Positions 35,040-42,879 of a DNA stretch of 64,000 bases are shown one piece after another (position 1 is the first letter of the stretch; every line of letters begins with the position of its first letter). The stretch covers positions 1-64,000 of the forward strand of contig JAEYFP010000041.1 of NCBI GenBank assembly GCA_023402845.1, read 5' to 3'. The notes under the pieces were generated by a model. That model was given only the letters and a program-made list of their open reading frames with translations. It was not told where the DNA came from and ran no database searches. The DNA comes from Bacillota bacterium. Its GTDB lineage: Bacteria > Bacillota > Clostridia > Lachnospirales > Lachnospiraceae. A program made the position numbers and the translations under genes.

Positions 35040-38000
35040 AATTTACGAAGGAACAGCAGAAGGCCATTTCCTTAAGAAACCGGAACATCCTTGTGTCGGC
35101 TGCGGCAGGCTCCGGCAAGACAGCAGTGCTTGTCGAGCGGATTATTCAGAGAATTATGGACAAAAAACAGCCTTTGGATATCGACCGGCTGCTTGTGATG
35201 ACGTTTACAAAAGCCGCGGCAGATCAGATGAGGGAGCGCATCCTGCAGGCAATCGAAGAAAAACGAAGAGAAAATCCGTTTGACCGCCATTTGCAGAAGC
35301 AGTCCGCTCTCGTGCACAACGCGAGGATTACGACAATACATGGTTTTTGTCTGGATGTGATCCGCAATCATTTTCATGAAATCGACCTTGATCCTGATTT
35401 TCGTGTCGGTGACGAGGGAGAGTGCCGCCTGATAAAACAGGATGTGTTGGAGGATGTGTTGGAGGCTGCCTATGAAGAAGGAGAATCGGAGTTTTTACTG
35501 ATGACGGAAAGCCTCGCCTCTCAAAAAAGCGATGTTGCTCTTGAAGGGATGATACGAAAGCTGCATGACTTTTCCATGAGCTATCCAAAGCAGGAGGAAT
35601 GGCTGCTGCATTGTCAGGAAATGTATCAAACTGTCGGAGAAAGCGGCTTTGAGGAGCTGTTTTGGGTCAGGGACTTGGTAAAATCAGTTAAAATTCAGCT
35701 TGGTGATTTGTTGGAAAGACTGCGGGGACTGCTGGCAGCGGCCAATTTGAAGGATGGTCCTTATATGTACTGCGATGCGCTCAGGAACGACATTGTGACT
35801 GTGGAGGAGCTTTGCCGGGCGGATGACTTTAAAACGATGCAGGAAGGTTTTCAGACGCTTTCGTTTGGAGCGCTCGGCAGAGAGAAAAAGGGCGGGAATT
35901 TTGTGGATCCGCAAAAAAAAGAAGCGGTGCAGGAGGGCAGAAACAAGGTCAAAAAGCTGCTGCAGAAGCTTACGGACGATTATTTTCAGGAAACACCTGA
36001 GGAGGCGTCGGCACTGATGCGGGAGTGTGCTCCGAATATCCTGGCGCTGACAAAGGTCACGCTTGCTTTTTCAAAAGCGTATTCGGCGGCAAAGCGGGAT
36101 AAAAAGCTCGTGGATTTCAACGATCTTGAACACTTGTGTCTGGAAATTCTTGAAAAAGGGAAGGAAACGACCGCAAAAGAATACCGTGATTTTTTTGAGG
36201 AAATTTATGTGGATGAATATCAGGACAGCAACCTTGTTCAGGAGACACTGCTTCATATGATCAGCAGAAAAAAGCCGCAGGCAAACAATTTATTTATGGT
36301 AGGTGATGTCAAACAGAGCATTTACCGCTTCCGGCTTGCGAGACCCGCACTTTTTATGGAAAAATACGACACCTACACAGAAGAAGAGAGTGACCGGCAG
36401 AGAGTTGATCTGCATTATAATTTCCGCAGCCGGAAAGAAGTGCTTGAAGCGGTCAATGAAATTTTCAGCTATCTTATGAAGAAAGAGTATGGGAATATTG
36501 CATACGATGATGCGGCGGCGCTTTATTACGGGGCGGACTATCCTGAGTCGGATGCGGGACAGAATCAGGCAGAGCTTTTGCTGCTTGCTTCCGATGAGGA
36601 AATACCGGACAGGGAATTAGAGGCAAAAGCGATTGCCAAGCGTATCAATGAACTGATGCGTACGCAGCGTATCTGGGATAAAAAAGAACAGCGTTTGCGT
36701 CCGGCGAAGTATTCGGATATTGTGATCCTGCTTCGGACGAACAAGGGCTGGGATGAGACGTTTAAACATGTAATTGCGGCAGAAGGGATTCCGGTGCATG
36801 TGGCCTCTTCCACGGGATATTTTTCTGCGATGGAAATCAGGACTATACTCGAATTTTTGCGTGTGATCGACAATCCGCGGCAGGATATTCCTCTGGCTGC
36901 GTCTATGCGTTCTCCATTTGGTGATTTTACCGATGAAGAGCTGGCGCTTGTTCGCAGCAGAACCAAAGCCGGTAGTCTCTATGAGGCGCTGTGCGGCTTT
37001 GGGGGGGAGGAACAGGAAGATTTTGTTTTCCTGCAAAAAATAGAAGCTTTTTTGGAAAAACTTAAGTATTACCGGGAAAAATCAGCTTATACGCCGGTCT
37101 ACTATCTGCTGCTTGAAATGCTCGAAAGCGAATACGGCAGTCTGGTTCTGGCGATGTCGGGAGGAGAGCGTCGCAGGGCAAATTTGAATATGCTTTTGAA
37201 AAAGGCAGAGGATTATGGAAAGACGAGCTATAAAGGTCTGTTTCATTTTGTACGCTATATTGAATTTCTGCAGAAATACGAAGTGGATTTCGGGGAAGCA
37301 AACCTCCTTGATGAAAATGACGATACGGTTCGGATTATGAGTATTCATAAGAGCAAGGGTCTGGAATTTCCGATCTGTTTTGTGGCGGGCATGAGCAAGC
37401 GCATCAATTATCAGGATGCACGCGCCGGTGTCGTGCTTGACGTCGATTATGGAATTGGCATGGACAGGATTGATACGAAACTTCGGACGAGGCGCCCAAC
37501 GCTGTTAAAGAGGGCAGCATCACAGAAGCTTGTACAGGAAAGTCTTGCCGAGGAAATGCGGATTTTTTATGTGGCGCTGACGCGTGCCGAAGAAAAAATC
37601 ATTATGACGGGCATTGTGAAGGAGCCGGAGAAAAAGCTTGCGGAGGAGCCCCTTTTAAGCAAAGCGGCTTCCTTTCTTGACTTTTTTGTCTATGCAAAAC
37701 AAAAGGCAGGAGAACTGGTTTCCGTAAAAATTGATTGCAGCGGCGTGATTAAGCTGAGTGAACAGGAGATCGGAGAGGCTATATCGAGAGAGGCAATCAG
37801 AGAAGAACTGACGGGTCTTTTACGTACCGACCGCCCGGCGGAGCCTACTCTGTTTCAAAGGGAGCTTTGTGAGCGGCTTCAATTTACCTATCCTTATGAA
37901 GAACGGCCGGACTCGTTTGCGAAAGTGTCTGTCTCCGAGCTGAAAAAGCGCAGCATGATTCTGCGGGCATCGGAGGATCAGGAGTTTGCGGCGAATGAGA

Positions 38001-38641
38001 AGCTATTGTATGAGGAGCCCCCTGTCGTGCCCTACATTCCCAAATTTATTCAGGAAGACAGTTCCTTTGAGATTCCCCCGGCAATGCACGGCACGGCGTT
38101 TCACAGGATGCTTGAGCTGTGGGATTACAAAAGCCCTGCGGACGAAAAGAGCGTTCATACCTATTTTGAAAGGGTACTGGCGGAAAAGCGGATGGAACGG
38201 GAGTTATACGAGGCGGTAAGAGCGGAGGAGATTGCCGCATTTTTAAGGACAGATTTAGCGGTTCGTATGGGACGCGCTTCCATAAACGACCGGCTTTATC
38301 GGGAGCAGCCCTTTGTCATGGGAATCGAAGAGAACCTGATTGCGCCTATCGCAGACCGGGGAGAGGCTGTCCTTAAAGCGCAGGTATTTCCGCCAGGAAC
38401 GAACACGGAAGCGGATACATTTGTGCTCGTACAGGGAATCATTGATGCGTATTTCATTGAGGACGAAGCGCTTGTCATCGTGGATTATAAAACGGACAAG
38501 CTGAAAACCCCCGAAGCACTGACAGATCGCTATCGCGCACAGCTCAATTATTATGCATATGCGCTCGCGAGGCTGACCGGACTTCCTGTAAAGGAGAAGG
38601 TGATTTATTCTTCCTATTTGAACAAGGTAATTCAGATCTGA
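35036..38641 (+). CDS. addA: AddA subunit of the AddAB helicase-nuclease
   Basis: The 1201-residue UvrD-type helicase begins KFTKEQQKAI with Walker A AAAGSGKTAVLVERI. It has Walker B IYVDEYQDSN, a VRIMSIHKSKGLEFPICFV motif V-like block, and the C-terminal nuclease residues VQGIIDAYF and VIVDYKTDKL. Together with AddB it unwinds and degrades DNA ends. GGAGG lies 9 bases before the ATG, which overlaps the addB stop, so the two subunits are translationally coupled. Longer in-frame upstream codons are within addB and are not used. Confidence 0.96.
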   Translation: MKFTKEQQKAISLRNRNILVSAAAGSGKTAVLVERIIQRIMDKKQPLDIDRLLVMTFTKAAADQMRERILQAIEEKRRENPFDRHLQKQSALVHNARITTIHGFCLDVIRNHFHEIDLDPDFRVGDEGECRLIKQDVLEDVLEAAYEEGESEFLLMTESLASQKSDVALEGMIRKLHDFSMSYPKQEEWLLHCQEMYQTVGESGFEELFWVRDLVKSVKIQLGDLLERLRGLLAAANLKDGPYMYCDALRNDIVTVEELCRADDFKTMQEGFQTLSFGALGREKKGGNFVDPQKKEAVQEGRNKVKKLLQKLTDDYFQETPEEASALMRECAPNILALTKVTLAFSKAYSAAKRDKKLVDFNDLEHLCLEILEKGKETTAKEYRDFFEEIYVDEYQDSNLVQETLLHMISRKKPQANNLFMVGDVKQSIYRFRLARPALFMEKYDTYTEEESDRQRVDLHYNFRSRKEVLEAVNEIFSYLMKKEYGNIAYDDAAALYYGADYPESDAGQNQAELLLLASDEEIPDRELEAKAIAKRINELMRTQRIWDKKEQRLRPAKYSDIVILLRTNKGWDETFKHVIAAEGIPVHVASSTGYFSAMEIRTILEFLRVIDNPRQDIPLAASMRSPFGDFTDEELALVRSRTKAGSLYEALCGFGGEEQEDFVFLQKIEAFLEKLKYYREKSAYTPVYYLLLEMLESEYGSLVLAMSGGERRRANLNMLLKKAEDYGKTSYKGLFHFVRYIEFLQKYEVDFGEANLLDENDDTVRIMSIHKSKGLEFPICFVAGMSKRINYQDARAGVVLDVDYGIGMDRIDTKLRTRRPTLLKRAASQKLVQESLAEEMRIFYVALTRAEEKIIMTGIVKEPEKKLAEEPLLSKAASFLDFFVYAKQKAGELVSVKIDCSGVIKLSEQEIGEAISREAIREELTGLLRTDRPAEPTLFQRELCERLQFTYPYEERPDSFAKVSVSELKKRSMILRASEDQEFAANEKLLYEEPPVVPYIPKFIQEDSSFEIPPAMHGTAFHRMLELWDYKSPADEKSVHTYFERVLAEKRMERELYEAVRAEEIAAFLRTDLAVRMGRASINDRLYREQPFVMGIEENLIAPIADRGEAVLKAQVFPPGTNTEADTFVLVQGIIDAYFIEDEALVIVDYKTDKLKTPEALTDRYRAQLNYYAYALARLTGLPVKEKVIYSSYLNKVIQI

Positions 38642-38649
38642 AAAAGATA

Positions 38650-38697
38650 AATACCCTGAATGTAAGCTGTATGGAAAAGACTTGCATTCAGGGTATT
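38650..38697. terminator. Bidirectional terminator between addA and thiT
   Basis: AATACCCTGAATG-T-AAG pairs with CTT-G-CATTCAGGGTATT (16 pairs and a single G-T pair). T-rich sequence follows on the minus strand (TATCTTTTT); the plus-strand T-run is poor. Confidence 0.7.
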
Positions 38698-38711
38698 CTA
38701 AATGATCAATA

Positions 38712-39380
38712 CTAAGATTCAACTGCCATATTTCTTACACGCTGCAGCTGCGTCCGTACGGTCGGTACCAGAAGGATTAAAATGGTGACGGCTCCTTCTG
38801 CAAAGATGTAAATGGCGTTATAGACTGCGGAGTAGGCGACGGGGTTCCAACCCTCCCATGCATATTCTCCGAAAAATAGTACGCCGGAAATTGTGGAGAA
38901 CACAAAACGGCCAAGGATACCTGCGAGATATCCCGCAATCATGCCCCACTTCTTTTTACTAAAAAATCCGCTGATGCCTAGTGCGCCGAAGGCGAGCACA
39001 TAATCGATCAGAATCTGCATCGGAAAATAGATTTTCGGCTCGATAATAAGCTGCAGGATGCCAAAGGCCACCGCACTTAAAATGCCGATTTTAGCGCCGT
39101 ACAGATAGCCGATAAAGCAGATAAAAAACATACTGAGCAGCGTGATGGAACCACCGGTCGGGAACGAGAATACCTTAATAAATGAGGTGACGGTGGCAAG
39201 CGCGATGGACATGCTGCAAAATGCGAGCTGTCTGGTGCTTAACTGCTTTTTTTTGCTGACGCCGGTGAACAGTGATGCAATGAGAAGCAGCAGAATGATG
39301 GCAATGATAAAAAGAGCATATCCTGCAGGTGACAATGTGTAGTGTTCTTCTTCTGCCACCCATTTGAGAAAAATAGACAT
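38712..39380 (-). CDS. thiT: Thiamine ECF transporter S component ThiT
   Basis: The 222-residue membrane protein is the substrate-binding S component of an energy-coupling-factor transporter. It has an N-terminal membrane helix (about 17-40) and then six helices. PTGGSITLLSMFFICFIGYLYG and LIDYVLAFGALGISG (quoted in parts) are diagnostic of ThiT. The ATP-binding and T components are elsewhere, as is normal for group II ECF systems. Assignment to thiamine is backed by a TPP riboswitch in its leader. The N-terminus is about 35 residues longer than in well-known ThiT proteins. Confidence 0.93.
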   Translation of the reverse strand: MSIFLKWVAEEEHYTLSPAGYALFIIAIILLLLIASLFTGVSKKKQLSTRQLAFCSMSIALATVTSFIKVFSFPTGGSITLLSMFFICFIGYLYGAKIGILSAVAFGILQLIIEPKIYFPMQILIDYVLAFGALGISGFFSKKKWGMIAGYLAGILGRFVFSTISGVLFFGEYAWEGWNPVAYSAVYNAIYIFAEGAVTILILLVPTVRTQLQRVRNMAVES

Positions 39381-39388
39381 AAAAAAAT

Positions 39389-39413
39389 CCTCCTTTAAAA
39401 TAGTGTAAGGAGG
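39389..39413 (-). promoter_or_regulatory. Hairpin that can hide the thiT ribosome binding site
   Basis: On the minus strand CCTCCTT (39413-39407) can pair perfectly with AAGGAGG (39395-39389), the thiT Shine-Dalgarno sequence 8 bases before the ATG, through an 11-base loop. It lies just downstream of the TPP aptamer, which suggests control of translation by thiamine pyrophosphate. Confidence 0.65.
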
Positions 39414-39437
39414 GGACTACTTTCTTATGCAAGTAAA

Positions 39438-39573
39438 GGAATCGATCAATTCGATTCCGATGCTTCCTTCCGCCGGTATTATCCGGTTCAAGTAGTGAGG
39501 GTTAGAGCGAATGCTCAATCTCAGGGCAGCAATCCGGCTGATAGTGCCGGCGGCTGCGACCTCCCCTAGCTTC
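39438..39573 (-). promoter_or_regulatory. TPP riboswitch (THI element)
   Basis: On the minus strand the aptamer shows CTGAGAT (39524-39518), then ACCC...CTTGAACCGGATAATACCGGCGGAAGG (quoted in parts: TTGAACCGGATAATACCGG), the conserved pyrophosphate- and pyrimidine-sensing halves. An extended P3 arm (GCAGCCGCCGGC with GCCGGATTGCTGC) is present. An 8-bp hairpin GGAATCGA / TCGATTCC (39438-39458) follows the aptamer. It controls thiT, 58 bases further on. Confidence 0.93.
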
Positions 39574-39706
39574 AAACTTTACTATAATTCGTACAGGAGA
39601 GAATGTCAAGATGCAAATCGTCAAGGGAAAAATAGGGACTACACAAAATCTATTTTTATGCTATACTTAAACAGTAATTATGCGCAGTACGAAGGGACTT
39701 GTTTGT

Positions 39707-40729
39707 ATGGATTATAACAGAAAAAAAAGAAGAAAAGCGAAATCAGTTCAGGATATGGTCGGTCTCGGGATGATGGACAGGCCGGTTAGAAAAAGCAACT
39801 ATCAGGGACCTTATAAAAGGACAAGCAGTGTCGAGGGACCGACGGGTAATGGACGGGGTTCCCGCTTTGCCTATACTCCGCCGGGCCGCCCGGGCGGTTT
39901 TCAGGAATATGCATGGATTATCTATACGGTTGCTTTGATTATTTGTATTATTGCGACGTTTGTGATCTATTCTTCCAAGACGAAGAAATCAAGCTATACG
40001 TATCCGCTGGATGTGGTGACGATGTCAGGCGTGCTCAATACGATTTATGAAGAGCAGGCCGCTGTCAGTACCTCAGGCAGCAGCGAAACAGCAGATTTAT
40101 CCGATGATACGGGTACCCAGACCGACAGTTTGCAGGCTGATGGGACGCAGACCGACGGTATTCAGGCGAGTGATGCGGCAGAGGGATCAGGGGCGGCAGT
40201 GTCATCAGGGGCAGTCATGACACTGGACAGCGGTCAGGAAATGGCTGGTTATACACAGGCTACCTCACATACGGAGCTGCTTTCCCAATTGGAAGGTGCA
40301 CTTGCGGCAGGGGATTCGGTCTTTGTCGGAAGCAAGCTTGCCTATAAAGACGAGACAAGCGGTGCACTTACAGGATATCCGCAGTCGGTAGTGGAGCATT
40401 TCACGGCCTATATGGCAGCGAATGCCGATAAGCGGACTTCGTTTATGCAGGATATTCAGGATGAGACGAAATATTCGGAGCAAAACGGGACAGCTTATCT
40501 GGTTGTGATTCCCTTGATGAGATTTACAGTTAATATCACTTATGATAACACGACACTTTCCATTTCCGGCTTTGCGGATCAAGTAGTAAGTGCGGGACAG
40601 TCCGCAACAATCACTCCTCTGCTTCCGTGTAGCTATACGGTTACGGTGGTAAATGAAACGTGGTCTGCTCCGGTCAGTTCGGATGTGGAAGCGGATATCA
40701 ATGAGGGGAATTTGGTTCTTAATATATAG
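39707..40729 (+). CDS. Single-pass membrane protein with Ser/Thr/Asp-rich outer linker
   Basis: The 340-residue protein has a basic, Arg/Lys/Gly-rich cytoplasmic head (about 1-65), one membrane helix (about 68-88), then a low-complexity stretch with TQTDSLQADGTQTDGIQASD (about 140-165). A predicted beta-rich C-terminal domain follows. I do not recognise the family. The ATG at 39707 has AAGGGA 9 bases upstream and is preferred over the ATG at 39680. It is divergent from the TPP-riboswitch/thiT unit and 56 bases upstream of a GT2 glycosyltransferase. A cell-envelope role is likely but unproven. Confidence 0.75.
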   Translation: MDYNRKKRRKAKSVQDMVGLGMMDRPVRKSNYQGPYKRTSSVEGPTGNGRGSRFAYTPPGRPGGFQEYAWIIYTVALIICIIATFVIYSSKTKKSSYTYPLDVVTMSGVLNTIYEEQAAVSTSGSSETADLSDDTGTQTDSLQADGTQTDGIQASDAAEGSGAAVSSGAVMTLDSGQEMAGYTQATSHTELLSQLEGALAAGDSVFVGSKLAYKDETSGALTGYPQSVVEHFTAYMAANADKRTSFMQDIQDETKYSEQNGTAYLVVIPLMRFTVNITYDNTTLSISGFADQVVSAGQSATITPLLPCSYTVTVVNETWSAPVSSDVEADINEGNLVLNI

Positions 40730-40785
40730 GCATTGATTTTTTATTACATGTTTTCAAAATAAAAGTTTGAAAGGAAATAGAACAG

Positions 40786-41520
40786 ATGAAATTGGATATC
40801 GACACGCTGAAGTTGTCGGTTGTTGTACCCTGTTATAATGAAAAGGATACGATAGAGGACGTGATAGCGGCTATTCGCAGCTGCGGAATTAAAAATCTGG
40901 AGATCATCATCGTGGAGGACTGTTCTACGGACGGAACACGCGAGCTGCTTAAGGAAAGGGTTGCGACAACGGTGGAAAAGGTGCTGTACCACAAAAACAA
41001 CAGCGGCAAGGGCGCGGCACTCCGGCATGGCTTTGCGGCGGCGACCGGAGATCTGGTCGTTATACAGGATGCGGATATGGAATATGATCCGAAGGATTAT
41101 CTGCGTCTGGTCGAGCCGTTTGTGAGCGGACGCGCTGATGCGGAGGTAGTCTATGGTTCGCGGTACGCCAGAGGCGAACGCTATATGATCAAGCACTTTT
41201 ACCACAGCGCAGGGAATAAATTCCTGACACTCTTTTCGAATTTATGTTGCGATATGGCTTTGACCGATATGGAAACCTGTTATAAAATGTTCAGGCGGGA
41301 AATCATTCAGGCCATTCCGATCAGGGAGGATCGTTTCGGTTTTGAGCCGGAGGTGACAGCAAAGGTTGCCAAAATGCGCTGCAAGGTCTATGAGGTGCCG
41401 GTTTCCTACTATCCCAGAAGCTACAACGAGGGAAAGAAGATCGGTGTGAAGGATGGCTTTCGAGCGATTTATTGTATATTAAAATATAATTTATTTGATC
41501 CGTCATTTCATGGGAAATAG
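40786..41520 (+). CDS. Family 2 glycosyltransferase (dolichol-phosphate mannose synthase-like)
   Basis: The 244-residue GT-A protein starts LSVVVPCYNEKDTI and has the metal-binding QDADMEYDPKDY, YGSRYARG and FGFEPEVTAKV blocks seen in polyprenyl-phosphate sugar synthases. There are no C-terminal membrane helices. It probably transfers a sugar from a nucleotide donor to undecaprenyl phosphate, making the donor used by GT-C enzymes elsewhere in this window. The acyltransferase gene follows after 35 bases. Confidence 0.88.
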   Translation: MKLDIDTLKLSVVVPCYNEKDTIEDVIAAIRSCGIKNLEIIIVEDCSTDGTRELLKERVATTVEKVLYHKNNSGKGAALRHGFAAATGDLVVIQDADMEYDPKDYLRLVEPFVSGRADAEVVYGSRYARGERYMIKHFYHSAGNKFLTLFSNLCCDMALTDMETCYKMFRREIIQAIPIREDRFGFEPEVTAKVAKMRCKVYEVPVSYYPRSYNEGKKIGVKDGFRAIYCILKYNLFDPSFHGK

Positions 41521-41555
41521 CAATCAAACTTGAAGGACCGTTTAGGGAGCAGGAA

Positions 41556-42587
41556 ATGCAGAAGAAAGAAAAGCTCTACTATTTGGATAATGCAAGGGGA
41601 ATTGCTATTTGTTTTGTGGTTTTAGGGCATGTGGATGGCGGCGATCATCCGTTGAACATTTGGATTTCGACATTTCTTTTGCCAATGTTCTTAATTATTT
41701 CGGGCGTGCTGCTGCGGTACCACGATTTATGGAAATCAGAAAAGACAAGTACAGTAATATGGAATAGAACAAAGAGATTGCTGATTCCTTATTTTGAATA
41801 CAGCGGACTCTTCATTGTTTACGGCCTGTTTATGCGTATTGTATTTAGAGAGGGCAGCTTCTCCGATGTTTTTGAAACAATAAAAACTACAGTTTTCTTA
41901 CAGGGTGCCGGCGCACTCTGGTTTTTGCCGACATTACTATTTGCCGAAATAGTTGTGATCCTGCTTGCCAAGCATGAAAACAAGCTGAAACTGCGGTTTG
42001 CCGTGATGGTAATGACTTCATTTGCCGGCTTATATTTCTTAAAAGATAATGAAGCTGATTATTATGATTGGTGGTATTATACCGGCATCAAAATTGTGAA
42101 AACTATCATATCCGCAGTTTTTATCCTGATTGGTTATAGTTATTATCAGCATAAAGAGTTTATTTTCCGGAAATTGGGAAAAGCAAAAATTTGGTTGTCA
42201 GCTGCGGTGCTGATTGCCAATATGTTTCTCGCACAATTGAGTCCTCACTGGATAGATTTGAATTTTTGCGATATCAGTTATCTAAGCCTGTATTATTTTT
42301 TGGCGACCGGCAGTACTGTTTCTCTGTTGATTTTGCTGGAGGTGACAAAACTGCGTTCCGTCCCTCTTGAATTCTTAGGAAAGGGCTCTTTAATTATTAT
42401 GGGAACTCATAGTACCCTGCCGATTTTAGAGACGATACAGAATTTGTATCTGAAACTTCCGTTTCCGAATCTCAGATATCTGGATGATATCATCATAACG
42501 GCTCTGATCATTGGAATAGAGACTGTCATAATTCTGGTTGTAAATTATTTTAAAAGACAATATATACAAGCCGATAAAAGGAAATGA
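41556..42587 (+). CDS. Acyltransferase-3 family membrane protein
   Basis: The 343-residue protein has about ten membrane helices. The N-terminus YYLDNARGIAICFVVLGHVDG carries the conserved Arg and His of acyltransferase-3 (OafA/WecH-like) enzymes, which move acetyl or other acyl groups onto surface sugars. It follows a GT2 gene by 35 bases, so both may modify the same glycan. GGGAGCAGG upstream serves as ribosome binding site. A short GC hairpin follows the stop. Confidence 0.88.
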   Translation: MQKKEKLYYLDNARGIAICFVVLGHVDGGDHPLNIWISTFLLPMFLIISGVLLRYHDLWKSEKTSTVIWNRTKRLLIPYFEYSGLFIVYGLFMRIVFREGSFSDVFETIKTTVFLQGAGALWFLPTLLFAEIVVILLAKHENKLKLRFAVMVMTSFAGLYFLKDNEADYYDWWYYTGIKIVKTIISAVFILIGYSYYQHKEFIFRKLGKAKIWLSAAVLIANMFLAQLSPHWIDLNFCDISYLSLYYFLATGSTVSLLILLEVTKLRSVPLEFLGKGSLIIMGTHSTLPILETIQNLYLKLPFPNLRYLDDIIITALIIGIETVIILVVNYFKRQYIQADKRK

Positions 42588-42606
42588 TGCGGTATGCCGC
42601 ATTATT
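42587..42606 (+). terminator. Short terminator-like hairpin after the acyltransferase gene
   Basis: A 6-bp GC-rich stem ATGCGG, loop TATG, CCGCAT, then TATTTC, overlapping the TGA stop. It is weak. The following AT-rich stretch to 42740 shows no gene. Confidence 0.5.
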
Positions 42607-42740
42607 TCGATCACACCTCAGCCCCCTGCTAAATTATAAATTAATTTAATAATAAATATTAAATTGCGCAATAATTATCTATATTATTTATTATTGTCAA
42701 ATTTTCAGACAATTTAAAGAAGGAAATTTAAGAAAACCTA

Positions 42741-42769
42741 TTTACAAGTTCGAAGAAATATTGTAGTAT
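42741..42769 (+). promoter_or_regulatory. Promoter of gltBD
   Basis: TTTACA (42741-42746), a 17-base spacer and TAGTAT (42764-42769). The predicted start is near 42776, leaving a leader of about 104 bases. Confidence 0.7.
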
Positions 42770-42785
42770 CTTAGCAACGAGTAGC

Positions 42786-42850
42786 CAAAGAGGGTGAACG
42801 AAAGGGCAGAATTTAAATTCTGGTCTCTCGTTTGCTCTCTTTTGTTCTTT
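42786..42850 (+). promoter_or_regulatory. Long hairpin in the gltB leader
   Basis: From CAAAGAGGGTGAACGA through CAGAATTT, and back through AAATTCTG, TCGTTTGCTCTCTTTTG, nearly all bases can pair with a few G-T pairs. T-rich TTCTTT follows. It starts about 10 bases after the predicted start of transcription and ends about 30 bases before gltB, so it may act as an attenuator. Its left arm contains AACGAAAGGGC (42797-42807), also present in the glnA leader (18222-18232). Confidence 0.6.
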
Positions 42851-42879
42851 AATTAGGAAATTATAAGGAGGAATCCCAA

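Noticed and set aside
39677..39700. Another copy of the structured repeat (TTATGCGCAG) before the gene at 39707
   Set aside because: Only about 10 bases match, without the GCGCGCG or AGCACA parts; could be chance.
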